This document shows, one piece after another, positions 26,271 through 38,070 of a DNA stretch of 64,000 nt; position 1 is the first letter of the stretch, and each line of letters starts with the position of its first letter. The notes under the pieces are model-generated. The model did not search any database. It was not told the DNA's origin and saw only the letters and a list, made by a program, of their open reading frames with translations. The stretch covers positions 32,982,001 to 33,046,000 of the forward strand of contig OX485804.1 of assembly GCA_950295325.1 (NCBI GenBank). Reading direction: 5' to 3'. The DNA is from Polytrichum commune. Lineage: Eukaryota; Streptophyta; Polytrichopsida; Polytrichales; Polytrichaceae. The translations under genes and the position numbers were made by a program.

Positions 26271-28300
26271 AAATAAATTAAAAATTAAATAAACCCAAAA
26301 AAAAACCTAGCCTAGGCACTTGTTGAACCATCATTGCAAGTAAGGAGTGCATCGTCAACCTCACGACCGGGCTTTGACCTAAGCCTGTATGTGGTGGGTT
26401 TTTTTTTTTTTTTTTTTTTTTAATAAATTTTACCAATGAACACGTGGCAGCTACTTTAAAGAAAGCCTTTTCCAAGAGCACTTGAGAAAGGGAAAGTTCA
26501 AAGCACCAAAATCCAGTTCGATTCAGTGACTGAGAAAGAACTGTGTACTGTGTGTACATCTCGCCCTCCAATTTTTTTTTGGGCAGCTGCCCACCAAACT
26601 TGCAATTCTAGAGTGGATTAGAGTTGCTACTTCATATCTAAGATGTGTTGTAAAATACGAAAATCTATTCAAATCACAAGTACATATTATGACGTAGATA
26701 AGGTGGTTAATTTTATTGTGTTTTGAAAGAACTTTTAAAGAAGAAGGCATTATATGTATAGAGAGAGAGAGGTGAGAAATTTTATCCTTTCGACGTGAAA
26801 CTTTACCCTTTTATTGTTAGATTCCCTTACAAATGAACGGTACTTAGTTTGAAAATTGTTCATTTTCTAACATCAGAATTGGCAGTTGCTACATCAACAA
26901 CAATATGTTGCTTGAATGTTATACATATTCATTGTGGGCAGGAACGTATTAGCTAATAGTCATGTTTAGCTGTCACGTTAGTTGCAAATATTCCATGCTT
27001 TAAGTGAGTGATAATAGATATTCCAAAATCGGTGCATAGTTTGTCTTCCCCTTTCCTTTTAGAAAAGGGTGTAAGGGGTTTAAGCTGAGTGATGTCGATT
27101 TGAATACAAAGAGTAAACTTTTTGTAGAGGATAAACACCCCTAGAGAGAATGGCAAGAAGTGTGAAGGCAATAATCTTGGTATTTTCTTTTTAACATAAA
27201 ATATATGATGCTTGAACACTTTTAAGCCCATATTAACATGTTGATAGTGGATTCTTACAAACTATTTGATTGAGGTGATGGAGTGGAAGTGAGAATTTTA
27301 AATGCACACAAGTGGGGAGGGGGTGGACAACTAAAAAAACAACATGTCCGATACATCTCGAGTGACTTTCTTAAACAAGCACAACCCACTTTGGGTTTAG
27401 TAGTCCTTTAATAAGGGTTAGTGAAATGGTTACTACTCTGTGATTCTCATGGCTCGAGTGATGGGTTGGGTGAACCCATCAAATTTTAAAAGAGGAAAAT
27501 CTTGCATACGAGCATACCTGGCACCCTTCCAACATAAAGACATGACCCCCTATAGGTCTATTGTCGATCCATCTCAAAAGGACCTTGAGTACATGAATTC
27601 GAGGTCTTTAAAGCTAACACCAGTGTCAAATGAACTAAAAAGAAAGTAACCTCCATGTTGCATACTATTTCGGGGCTTTTTGATGTTGGATGAATGTGTG
27701 GTACGCTCGAATATGATACATCCCTCTCTCTCTCTCTCTCTCCCATCGAATGGATTTGGGAATCATGGTTCATTGAATGACTTGACGTGAAAACCATGCA
27801 AACAATCTCCACAATCCGTCCGTCCTGCCTTGAAGTATATAAACTTCTATACGTGTATGACAGTTGGAGTATAAAGTTATATTTTCATCAAGTGCCCGTG
27901 CAAGCAAGAAAGCTGAGTCATTGTGTGGCTCATGATGGCCTCTCATTGGTGGAAAACGACGACATGCCCTCATTCTCACTGGCAAGAGTGTTGGACCGGT
28001 ATCACTTTTCTTTCCATTCCACTCGGCTCATAAGTCAAGTGGGCCTAATTTCTAAAGGCCGAAGCAAAATCTCTCCAAAATTGTGTTCAGTCCAATTTAG
28101 TAGCTTATTGCGGAAAATTTGACTGTACGATGGACCGTGTCTTTGTAAAGTTAGGATTGTTCACACAAATTTTTAGCCATTACCATGTTCGTAATGTTCC
28201 AATGTGAATGTGTATGTTGGTCTGGTTGGTCAGAGGCGGTTGCCTACATGAACACATTAGCTTCAACCTTGAGGGGTTAAATGAACATTCTAAGCATTGC
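26271..28300. other. Non-coding stretch with homopolymer and family D element
   Basis: A T-run of over 20 bases ends at about 26421. A (GA)n run is at 26760-26771. A family D inverted-repeat element lies at 27492-27743. No gene is supported. Confidence 0.4.
27492..27743. mobile_element. Family D inverted-repeat element (diverged copy) flanked by (TC)n
   Basis: The left part has CATACGAGCATACCTGGCAC, CTTCCAACATAAAGACATGA and GATCCATCTCAAAAGGACC. The right part has TGCATACTATTTCGGGGCTT, GATGTTGGATGAATG and a (TC)n run at 27722-27743. It aligns in order with the better-preserved copy at 33556-33797. Confidence 0.65.
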
Positions 28301-29799
28301 ACCCATTTATTGTAGGATGTGAAACGTGCAGTAAGTGATGATTCGCATTTCCGAATTGTGTATGGAACCATTTTCCTCTTGAATTTTGGAGCACAATTTT
28401 ATATATATATATATATAACTCATCGTCAAAACAAGGACTTCCTTTCTTATGAAATGATCATAAAAACCTCCCCTATTTACCTTGACCATTGAGCCTAGCC
28501 TATCATGTTCTTGGATCCACACCAGACCCCACCCCACTCAAGTATAAACTTCGGTATCCACTTAAGATGAGTAACCAAATTAAGCATGCTTACATTATGC
28601 AATGAGGATTTCACAAATTTTTTGCAATACCGTCATGTATAGTTATGGCCTATGAATTCAAGGCATCCATATTATGCGCTCTAGTAAAACCCTTCCCCTA
28701 TAGATTTATGATTTATTCTTGAATCCTCCCCAGTTCATCTCACTAGACTAAATATGACGTCTCTGATGCAAGTTCCGGGATCAGCTCTACAATATTCCTA
28801 ATGTGTTAAAAATATATATATAAATTCTCAAGCCATAAGAGGTTCCCAACCACTTCACTTTCAACTCAACACATGGGCGCTATGAATCATCCTTGGCCAC
28901 ATTTTTGTTTTAATGTACCATTCAGGTATTTGTACCACGCTATGTTATCTGGTTCCTTTTCCATGTTCTCCAACTTCTACCGAGTCGATCTCCACAACAA
29001 AGCTCGTGCTACATTAGCAAATCTACAATGAAACATATGCAAAAATTGCATTAAAATCAGACCTTTCATGCTTTAGTTACGGTTATCAGAAGCGCATCAT
29101 GTTTGTTGATTTCCAAACCGGATACATCGGTTCTCCCAGTCGTGTGCACTAATAAGTGTAGAAAAGTTATCAAAATATTCAAAGACACAACCCAGTCTCT
29201 CTTCAACATGTGTCTTTATGGTGTTTGCTCTTCGATCCTCACGGAACCAACCACGTACCCGTCAACTATAGGGTTCCGATCAAGCGAAGTAGTTAGCACA
29301 TAACACCCACATGATACCTCCCTTATACATCGATATTAATATTGAGCAAGGGACTTTACGGATAGTGTATGATGCAACAACAACTCTAATAGGCTTGGAA
29401 AAAGCTTCGGAATACGAGTCGAGGAGGATTGCCACGGTATCCGAGTCATGGAGCGAGTGGAATCTGATCCACACACTGTAACATCCGATCCAAGGGCTGG
29501 GACGTGCGCACATTGGATTTATTCCCGTTTCACCGCCGTTGGATCGGCACTAGGGAGACTTACGACGAAGAACAACATCCGACGCATCAGAATCGACGGA
29601 ATCTTCAGGTGGCGTTGAAGCTTTTTAAAGTGCAGTGTGTGTGTTTTTAAAGTGCCTATGTTGTAATATGCTTCACCTCTGACTGGCTGAGTGCACAAGA
29701 CTCCACAGCACCCCAACAAGCGAGGGGGAGGCTCTAGCTTTAGCCAAGCTAGCGCGTCTCTCTCACGGTTATCGAATCCGATCCGACAGCCCAAATTTA
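28301..29799. other. Non-coding stretch
   Basis: It includes a (TA)n run at about 28402-28418 and fragments resembling family B in reverse (for example near 28310-28360 and 28520-28600). Minus-strand frames at 29280-29866 show no domain. Confidence 0.35.
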
Positions 29800-30093
29800 T
29801 TAGCCCCGCCCACAATCTTCCACTACAGATGTGGCACAATTGTGTCCAGCGTGTGTGTGTGTGCACGCGTGCATGCAGTTGAGTCTAATGAACTGGGACT
29901 TAGGTGCTCGAGAGCTCGTGAAAAGCGCCGCAATTGTGGGACGGAGATCAGGTGCTTTCGTTCGTGTCGAAAAGTGAGTGAAGAAATGTATGTGTGATGG
30001 TGGTGGTGGTGGTGAAGAAGAAGAAGAAGAAGAAAGAGCAGCTTGTACTCGAGAATGAGGAGGAGGAGGAGGAGGAGGAGTCGTCTTGGCCAT
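29800..30093 (-). CDS. Doubtful open frame with a transit-peptide-like N-terminus
   Basis: A 97-codon frame from ATG 30093 begins MAKTTPPPP, followed by Ser-, Pro- and Arg-rich sequence (FSTRTKAPDLRP, ALFTSSRAPKSQFIRL) that looks like an organelle targeting peptide. Much of it is, however, translated from GGA, GAA and GGT triplet repeats (29998-30082). No mature domain follows, and overlapping frames on the same strand are equally long. It could be a first exon or pure chance. Confidence 0.15.
   Translation of the reverse strand: MAKTTPPPPPPPHSRVQAALSSSSSSSPPPPPSHIHFFTHFSTRTKAPDLRPTIAALFTSSRAPKSQFIRLNCMHACTHTHAGHNCATSVVEDCGRG
29998..30082. repeat. Compound triplet microsatellite
   Basis: Successive (GGT)n, (GAA)n and (GGA)n tracts follow one another on the plus strand, with a short unique spacer near 30040-30055. 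Confidence 0.85.
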
Positions 30094-32080
30094 GATGAGT
30101 TAGCTTGGAACATACACTTCCGTTTTGCATCAATCCACTTGCTTACTGTAAGGTAGACGGGGTAAGATGATGGCTCTTCGATGTGGTGGGTGTTGGCCGG
30201 TTTGATGTCGAATACTCATGAAATGCACCTCCGATTCGCAAACTCCAAAGTGTTGGCTCATCCGCGAATGATGTGGATGGTAAAAGTCGGGTTGGATCGT
30301 GAAGAAACTTGGAGCCTCCTTGGATCGGTATGTGTTTCCAAAAGAAAGGGACGCCACGGAGTCATGCCTCGATTGCATAGCCTCTCCTCCCGATTATGTT
30401 GACTATTGAGTTTAGAATATTGAACAAATCTTGAGCATGGATAGCCCACCCAAACATACTGGTGCAGGCCACTAGTGAACAGGCAAAATAGGAGTAGAGA
30501 TCACGGAGCTACATGTATGCTAAATCATATAATGTAGATCTAGGAGCTATGCACCCTCCTCACACAAGAAGTTCCTAAACCCTAAATTCATACACTTTGT
30601 AAGCAATCATCTAAGCATTTCAAAGGAGGGGAAACGAAAAAGGTACTCATAGCCTAACCATGCCACTTGTGTTATCACAGCCTAAACATGTTGCCATGCC
30701 ACACTCAAAACTCGTATGCCTCTATGAGCTCACACACCCTTGTTGGCCACACAACACATGAGAGAGATGGGTGGAAATGAGCCCCCTTCGGGTTTTAAGG
30801 AGGTCGTTCCTCCTTCCTTAAGGGTTTCCTTCTAAGGATGGAATATTGAATGTTATGAATGAAACTAGTCTCACTATTTGGGCTAACGGGATAAAGATCA
30901 TTCTCATCAGGCAAATAGCATAAGGTCTCCCTAAGGTGTTGAACCTAATATATATTATTTTAATCTCCCACCCTACTGAACCCTATGGTATGTTAGTTTT
31001 ACTCTAACATAATCAATTTGTTAACCCCCCCTAATTTATTGATACCATGGAGTTCAATATATAACTCGGTCTTTGTTAGAAGTACAAATTTTATAATTTA
31101 TAAGTCACAACCTATATTTGTTCTCCCGTAGTATTCTAAAATTCAGGAGTGACCCCCCAAGGCAAAACTACACAAACGGTGGTTGGAAAACATGGAATAC
31201 AAACATTCGAAGTTGTGGTTGTTGTGTTGTTGTTGTTTTCATGTTTTTGTCCCCACAAGTGCACATCCCTTATTAATTCTAGACAAGTGGCTTGTCCAAA
31301 TATACTTAAATGTCAGTTTATACCATGCACCACTCAAATATAAGTGATTTAGTCAAGACATCTATTCGATTCGGGCCCCCTGTCTCAGTTGCAAGAGAAT
31401 ATAACCAGTCTCTCATCCAAGTGGAGAGCCATTTAGCCACTAGTGTGCTTTTCTATCCATGTAGAGAGCCTTTCATCCATAATCTCTTATTTATGTCCAT
31501 GATCGAATCGGTGGGTGCTATATAAACAAATTGAGTAGTTGGACATCTCGATGTTGTTGCCATCCACCCCCATGACCCAAACACTTTACAACATGACAAG
31601 CTGACCAAAAGACGAAGATGTGTAGTAAATAAACGCATATGAGATATGCAAATAAATGGATTGAGCATTGCATAACCCCAAATAGTAGGTGGCACTAAAT
31701 ACACTATTTAGTGTAGTAAGCATGAAATAGAGTGCCTTCCACAACAATAATCTAAGGTTGACGTTGATTAGTATTATGATTCTCATGATGATAACGGTTC
31801 ACTTTATCCTTGAAGGCCCCGCTCATATGGTGACACCATGCGTTGTAAGTTAGTGGTGGTCCAAACCATGCGAGGATCTTCAATGGAGTGCCGTTTCGGT
31901 TTTAATGAGTCAGGTGGCCTTTTCCCAAAACGGTCCCGTAGAGGCCAAGGTGGCCTTTGTGAAGGCCCGAGGCGTGGTCCTAATGTGGGGCCCACACCAA
32001 TTTAACAACTACCCATGTTACCCTTCCCGGTAACATCCGGTAGTAAACCAAATCACCGCAAGCAGGTAGAAATAGGGGTG
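30094..32080. other. Non-coding stretch with element fragments
   Basis: No gene is supported. A right-end fragment of the CTACACTAAA family lies at about 31668-31716 (GCATAACCCCAAATAGTAGG, then ACTATTTAGTGTAG). Around 31895-31975 short repeats of AGGCC/GGTGGCCTTT occur. Confidence 0.4.
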
Positions 32081-32163
32081 GGGTGAACCAACCTGTACAT
32101 TGGTTCTTTTGAAGCAAGGGTTTAGGCATCCAACAAGGAATGAGTGTGTGGGTTGGTTCGCCC
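32081..32163. mobile_element. Tiny hairpin element, copy 1
   Basis: About 83 bp with inverted ends: GGGTGAACCAACCTGTACAT at the left and GGTTGGTTCGCCC at the right. The core AGCAAGGGTTTAGGCATCCA is identical in the copy at 43793-43875. It is too small to code and should fold into one hairpin. Confidence 0.75.
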
Positions 32164-32983
32164 AAATCTAGAAATAGCCTCTTAGTAGTATTAAGAACAC
32201 CAGCCTATTTGTTCCAATGGCACCTACTTTGGGTGCAAAATGGCTCAATATTCTTCCTAAAATGAAACACTTCTAGTATCATTTTAAGGATAAATACAAC
32301 GGCTCATTGGTTGGGATGTTACACAACGATGCACATGTTCATAGCTTGGTCCTTTTCCAAATCAAGCATTAGGGGAGGAATGAACTCAAAAGGTGCCCAT
32401 GAGTTTGGTCCCAAAAAGGATTTTCTCTAATCTTTTGTCTTCAAAACTCAAATGAAAATGAGGTTCGGCTCAAAGGTATTAGAAACTGGAACCACTAAAC
32501 TATTGACACGTTAGGGTGTGGACTTGTCATGGTGTAGTTCTCTAGTACTTGTGATGTTGCCGTGACCTCCACTATGTACTTCCGGAGTCACATCGGCAAG
32601 GTTGAGTACGCTAAGCACGACTCCATTGGCTCGGACCCATGGTCCAAAACCATGTGGCACCTTATGTGCCATGTGAGCTTGTGGGTACGCCCTTGTGCTA
32701 TGGGGCTTGGGATATTAAGATTCTATATTTTTGGTTATTACAAGGGCAGTAACCTTTTGAGTCCATTCCTCCCCTAATGTTGGCCCCATGATTCAAGCAA
32801 GTAGTTTTTTTTAATTTATCGGTGGTAACTGGGTAACGAGCCAACTGAGCGGAAGCATGCAGCATGTAAATCCGTTTAACTTGGCATATGACATCCTAGT
32901 TGTGACTGTGATTGTGACACACAACTTCATTGATATAGTCTTTTTTGTTTTTTGTTTTTTAAATGGCGAGTTGTCGCTGATTA

Positions 32984-33352
32984 CTGCAATAAATATTGTA
33001 TTTAGTGTCATATGGTATTTTATGTCATTGTGGTAACTTTTCTCATGGCACTTCTTATGAATGAGTTTACAAATACTGTCAACCCAACTTACTTTAGTCC
33101 ATCCATTTTTTGTATATTTTGCATCCTAACATTTCTATATGAGTATATTGTCATGTAATATTGACATTTGGATGAGAAATCACTTCATAAGTGACAATAA
33201 TGGCAACATTGTAATTTTGCAATGTCCAAAAATATCAGCAAGGGATGATGATTGATGTTAGGTTCACATTTAGTGTTGGTGACACCACGGGCTGTTTATG
33301 ATTGGTATTGAGAAAGACAATTAGAATTGGTGTTACCTTATATTTAGTGTAG
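32984..33352. mobile_element. CTACACTAAA-family element, 370-bp subfamily
   Basis: The left end is CTGCAATAAATATTGTATTT then AGTGTCATATGGTATTTTAT; the right end is GACAATTAGAATTGGTGTTA then TATTTAGTGTAG. Interior landmarks GGCACTTCTTATGAATGAGT, ACAAATACTGTCA and TTTAGTGTTGGTGACACC are shared with 54929-55311 and, reversed, with sequence ending at 41033. Confidence 0.75.
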
Positions 33353-33555
33353 TTTGCAATGAATAGTGCTCAGGTTGAGTATGCCCCAAATGTGGGGAAA
33401 TCCTAACCCGGGGGATTCTTGGCCCCACAAAACATTAATACACAACAAAGTAACGTTAAGTAGCTAAAAAAACCAAAGCTCAACACCTGCTCAACACTAC
33501 ATGTAGGGAGGCTACACCTTTCACACCTATTAGTGTGGCCCACTATGATTTCGAC

Positions 33556-33797
33556 AGAGAGAGGGAATTATCACATACGAGTGTGCCTCTCATCCATCCA
33601 ACATCATAACTTGACCACCTACAGGTTTGTTGCCGATTCATCTCAAATCACTTGCACTAGACTAGCTCGAGCCATTTAAAGGGCATTCTCAATGTTGAAT
33701 TGACTTAAAATAATAGCATTTGAGATGCATACTATTTCAGGGCTCTTACGTTGGATGAATGAGAGGTACACTTGTATGTGATAATTCTCTCTCTCTC
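33556..33797. mobile_element. Family D inverted-repeat element (best copy)
   Basis: About 242 bp. Left end: GAGAGAGGGAATTATCACAT, ACGAGTGTGCCTCTCATCCA. Right end: GAATGAGAGGTACACTTGTA, TGTGATAATTCTCTCTCTCT. The ends are inverted over about 40 bases with few mismatches. Other copies are at 27492-27743 and 40376-40613, with a left half near 57331-57440. Confidence 0.8.
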
Positions 33798-33799
33798 CA

Positions 33800-35014
33800 A
33801 TTTTGACATACCATGAAACTTTGGTCAATGTAGCTTTTTCCTGACCCACGCCATTTATGAGCCCACGTTATTGTAGGTTCAAAACTAGAACTATGGAATC
33901 AACAAGTATTACATAGAGGAATTATTGTGGATTGGAAAACATAATTTATCATTGTAATATCAATGTTGTACCAAAATTATCAATGCTTTTAAGCATTATA
34001 TCCAAAGTAATAGGTGTGATAAGTGCAGATTATCAATGGAGTGAAAAAATAGACATCTTTTGGATATACGTCATTTTATAAGGCTCCATAACAAAGTTCC
34101 AAGAAGGCATCTCAAGTTCAAAACTGAATTGAAACCAAACCATGTCCTTAAAAACAAGTAAAGACAACATAAATTTGCATTTAATTTATTATAGCTTTTA
34201 CACCATGAGTCTAGTTTCTCAACATTTCATCCTCGAGGCTCCAAGCTTTTGCATGTCTTCATATTTTTGTTTTACAACTAATTGACATTGCTATATGAAT
34301 CACTTTAGGAACACCTATATAAAAAAATAAGAATTTTCCCAAGAAAAATGTCACAAGTTCAGATTTAGTCATCTTATACTCATTTTAAAGACATTGAATT
34401 TGTACAATATTTGCTATTAGACTTGGTTTTCTTCTTGGACATCAAAAGGGGACAAACTATTTGAACGTAAGGCGTTAATAGGCTTGTCTACGTTGGACTT
34501 TACCGCACCTACTTGATTATGCAATTGCATGCACGAGTATCATCTACTTATACATATAGTGGTTTGTAGGGGTGGGGGGGGGGTCAATTGTGCTTAGAAT
34601 GACATTTGTCATGTGCGCCTTCTTAGGCCTATTCGGGTGTTAAATGGTGTGTAAGAGAATAGTTTGCCATATTCAAACAAGCGTGCGGGACTTTGTGTTT
34701 GAAACTTTGCCTATGAGACACTTGTTGGTGGATATGGAAGTGGTCCCAAAGTGGGTTAAGGTAGATGTGGACACCTCCAGCTCGGTGGAATCATCTAGCC
34801 GATGGATTCGAGCATTAGAAGCTTGAGCAAGTTAGCAACTACGAATCATGACCTAAGAATTTGAAATTGATCAAATCAAAGCTGAGGAAGGTGTTGATCT
34901 AGGCTCTAGAACCAAAGATTCTACACTTCCCAATGTGATGTTATGAGGGGGGGAATTGTTTTATTATTCAATGTTGTGTAAGTGGACAACATCATGAGCA
35001 GATTCTACATGGAT
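33800..35014. other. Unassigned non-coding stretch
   Basis: No gene or clear repeat is recognised apart from a short poly-G run near 34573. A 60-codon plus-strand frame at 34644 has no domain. Confidence 0.35.
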
Positions 35015-35666
35015 CATTTGCCAATGAAAACCATGTTTAATGCCAATATTGGTTACGCCATGTCTCTAAAGTGGTCACATGTAAGATAAAATGTTGCCAA
35101 ATTAATTTTCATTATAAAATACCCACAAGACAAGTTAGTCAGCACCTCACAGCCACATGCCACCTCCTAATTTGCCCACCTCGGGCACAAAAATCAAGCA
35201 CGTCAGGGCTCAGTAATAATCACTCCTAGTTATAGAGGATGGTGGTTGTAGTTTGACTTTGTGAAAGTGACTAACCCATGTATTACTCACCCACTGAATT
35301 AAAGCGATTGTACCACCGATTAGGAACCTAGAATAAGTGTCATTTGCCAATGAAAACCATGTTTGATGTCAATATTGGTTACGTCATGTCTCTAAAGTGG
35401 TCACATGTAAGATAAAATGTTGCCAAATTTTTTTTCATTATATAATACCCACAAGACAAGTTGGTCAGCACCTCACAACCACATGCCACCTCCTAATTTG
35501 CCCACCTCGGACACAACAATCAAGCACTTCAGAGCTCAGTGGATACCACCCCTAGTTAAAGAGGATGGTGGCTGTAGTTTGGCTTTGTGAAGGTGACTAA
35601 CCCATGTATTACTCACCCACCAAATTAAAGCGACTGTACCGCCGATTAAAAACCTAAAGTAAGTGC
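35015..35666. repeat. 326-bp tandem direct duplication
   Basis: Copy one is 35015-35340 and copy two 35341-35666, each starting CATTTGCCAATGAAAACCAT. They share GGTCACATGTAAGATAAAAT, CCACATGCCACCTCCTAATT and GTGACTAACCCATGTATTAC in the same positions. By eye most bases match with scattered substitutions, so the duplication is not very recent. No frame is conserved. Confidence 0.9.
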
Positions 35667-36518
35667 CCGATTGAGGAAGCTAACCGAATTAGCCTCGTCT
35701 ACCTTACCATAAAAGACTCCTCTATTTTTCTCTTTGAATTGGAAATGACCCCAAAACAACTCCACTCCTTTTACCGCATACATTAAATTCCATGAACAAG
35801 GTCATACAAGTACGCCTACAATGATATGATCACTTATTGATAATGTACACACACATGATCAATATATGAGTCATATACTGATGTGTTCATCAATTAGATG
35901 CAACCAAAACCCCAAACTAGCTAGCCACATAAGACAATTGGCCACATAAGCCCTACATACCTTAGTGGGTTCCAATAGATAGGTTCAAGGGAGGCCGTGT
36001 CATGGGGGCCGACACCATACCTATTACTAAACTTGGTACCTAGTTTGGCACAAGCCTTGACACGTTAATTTTCCCATGGACGGAGTTGACATTGGGTTAG
36101 AATTGGTGGCTTTTTGAAGGTACGTAATCTTAGTGGAACCCAAAGGCATCTTGGGGACGTTAGGCGCATGTGGGGGGGTCAGCCACAAAGTGCACTCTTA
36201 TCTTGTGGTCCCCGGCCTCCAAGTGTGGAATACCCTACTACCTTACCTATAAGTGAACCCAAAATACTAAGTTAAGGTACTATACAACCCTCGTATTCAA
36301 TTCCGTTACTTTTCTTATTAGGACACCTATGTTTGAGACGAACACATGTGTGGTTTGGTGTTGTTTCGAGAATGGATATGGAGAAGGGCATGCGTTCAAA
36401 AGAGATTGAAATACGTATTCAAACTATGACAACCACTAGCAGTCAACGTTAATTGGAGGGGCATGTATGACCATGTTCATGAGCACAAGATGTCACTTTG
36501 AGTAAAAAAAAAACAGGG
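35667..36518. other. Unassigned non-coding stretch with family B fragment
   Basis: A partial family B copy lies at about 36305-36490 (GGACACCTATGTTTGAGACG, GAGAATGGATATGG, CATGTTCATGAGCAC). It stops just short of the inverted-repeat element at 36519. No gene is seen. Confidence 0.4.
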
Positions 36519-37285
36519 GGGGCCATTCACGGTTGGGGTACTACTTTTGGGACAAAGGACTTAAGGACTTTGTCGCTTTGATCTTGGTTTTTATCATGAT
36601 TTACTATTATTTGATCAATAAATTTTACATAAATAAGTAGATAGTTCATAAGCTTTATCAAGAAAGTTTTTTATTATTATTTAATAATCACCCTAAACCC
36701 TAAACCCTAAACCCTAAACCCTAGGCCACACCAGTGGCATTTTTTTGCTATTTAGGTGTGCATTGGTGGTCAATTATTTCCTGTTATGTATCTTGGTACC
36801 TTGGTAAAAGTGTCATGTGTCCATTCATATAAATTTTTTTGTCCAATTCTAATACTAGACATTCCTTTTACGTGTGGCCGTGAGTATATGTATATTTGGA
36901 CATGTTTGGTGCCACATGTAAAGTTGGGCAATTGCTATTCAATACATATTTGGTTCTATTGGTACACACTTGAACGATAATTGTGAGGAAAAAAATTGGG
37001 ATCATTTCGATTAATTCTTGTTGTCCTTTTCGTTCCTTGATCCTAAGGTCAGGAAGTAAGACAACACTCCTGAATGTCCTGTAAGGAATCAAATGGATAT
37101 CATAGATGACCCTATTACTTCTAAATTAACTTTGTCGTTATACTCAATATGGAGGATGAAATGTAGGTATGATCCAAAATATGCTCCACAATACAAATCC
37201 AATTATACCAAGTATGTGAAGTTATCCAAAAAAGTCCTTAAACCGTTAGACACCCAAAAGTAGTACCCCAACCGTGAATGGCCCC
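36519..37285. mobile_element. 767-bp terminal-inverted-repeat element
   Basis: The left end GGGGCCATTCACGGTTGGGG then TACTACTTTTGGG is the exact reverse complement of the right end, which reads CCCAAAAGTAGTACCCCAAC then CGTGAATGGCCCC. After a short mismatch the inverted repeat continues with TTAAGGACTTT, so it is about 50 bp. The sequence AGGG lies on both sides and may be a target duplication, but G-runs make this unsure. Inside are a telomere-like array and no recognisable transposase, so it is non-autonomous. Confidence 0.75.
36690..36723. repeat. Interstitial plant telomere-type repeat (CCCTAAA)n
   Basis: Four full CCCTAAA units plus a partial CCCTA follow one another, preceded by CAC and ending in GG. 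This is the C-rich strand of the Arabidopsis-type telomere repeat. It lies inside the 767-bp inverted-repeat element. A shorter degenerate run, AAACCCTAAGCCCTAACCCT, is at about 22220-22245. Confidence 0.9.
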
Positions 37286-37299
37286 AGGGGGTTGTATGT

Positions 37300-37715
37300 A
37301 AAGTTCATGAAAGAAGGACAAAACTGTGGGTTTGATCCTCCTTTGAGAAAACTTTCTATTAAGAGCTCAAGAGCTCGTCGTGTATTGGAGTCTATTTTAA
37401 AACTTGGGTGGAACTTTTGGGACTTCCTCTTTCCATTTGGGAAACCTTGAAAGGATTTCAGGATCTAAAATAGGGTATGAGCATGGGATCCGCTGCCCTA
37501 AATTCCGGATCGGCCCATGCAAGGCTAGGTTGGCCCACCCATCTTTAGTAGGACAAGCTAGAAAGTTGGTTTGTAATAGCATGACATCACTCTTTGTGCA
37601 TGGTAATTTAAGCATTAAGATATTAAACTTGGGCATCTTTTGTGTTAATTCTCATGAACTTAGAACTTGGGCCTAAACCCATGGTTTCATTTGCTAAATT
37701 TGACAGATAACCTTA
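37300..37715. repeat. Family C dispersed repeat, copy 1
   Basis: It contains TTTGATCCTCCTTTGAGAAA, AGAGCTCAAGAGCTCGTCGT, AGGATCTAAAATAGGGTATG, CCGGATCGGCCCATGCAAGG, GTAGGACAAGCTAGAAAGTT and GTTAATTCTCATGAACTTAG. The same landmarks occur in order at 48783-49206, 55550-55925 and 55958-56030 with 56432-56800. No end repeats were identified, and no protein is shared. Confidence 0.75.
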
Positions 37716-37821
37716 ATGACTAATATATTCATGTGAGTTCCAAAAAGGTATGAGGGAGTTGGATATGCAAACCCATCTTGAACTAATTGTGTGTTTCCAA
37801 TCCTAGGAGAAGTGGGCTACG

Positions 37822-38034
37822 CTACATTGATTATCCCAATTAGTGTGTGTTCCTATTCGGAATCACACAGTACGATAATGTCTTACTCAAGAGTTCAATA
37901 GGAAGCTCAATAGGTTGTTCGGACATTATAGAACATAAATGACTTTGTGTGGTGAAAATTACATTCTCAACAAGTAGTTATAGCATTGCATAACTCTGAA
38001 TGATAACACACACTAATTGGGATATTCAGTGTAG
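37822..38034. mobile_element. CTACACTAAA-family element, variant with CCCAATTAGTGTG ends
   Basis: About 213 bp. The left end is CTACATTGATTATCCCAATT then AGTGTGTGTTCC; the right end is CACACACTAATTGGGATATT then CAGTGTAG. The middle keeps GGTTGTTCGGACATTATAGA and AGCATTGCATAACTCTGAAT. It sits right after a family B-like right-end fragment (TCCTAGGAGAAGTGGGCTA). Confidence 0.75.
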
Positions 38035-38070
38035 TCAGACTAAGTGACTAAATAAGATTCATATAGCTTA

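Noticed and set aside
29823-30133. Several overlapping minus-strand frames with poly-Leu, poly-Ser or poly-His
   Set aside because: They are translations of the triplet microsatellite at 29998-30082 in different frames; at most one weak candidate was kept.
35015-35666. CRISPR-like or regulatory repeat array
   Set aside because: Only two long copies exist, without short spacers, in a plant nuclear genome.
36690-36723. Chromosome end
   Set aside because: The telomere-type array has only four to five units and sits inside an inverted-repeat element, with ordinary sequence on both sides.
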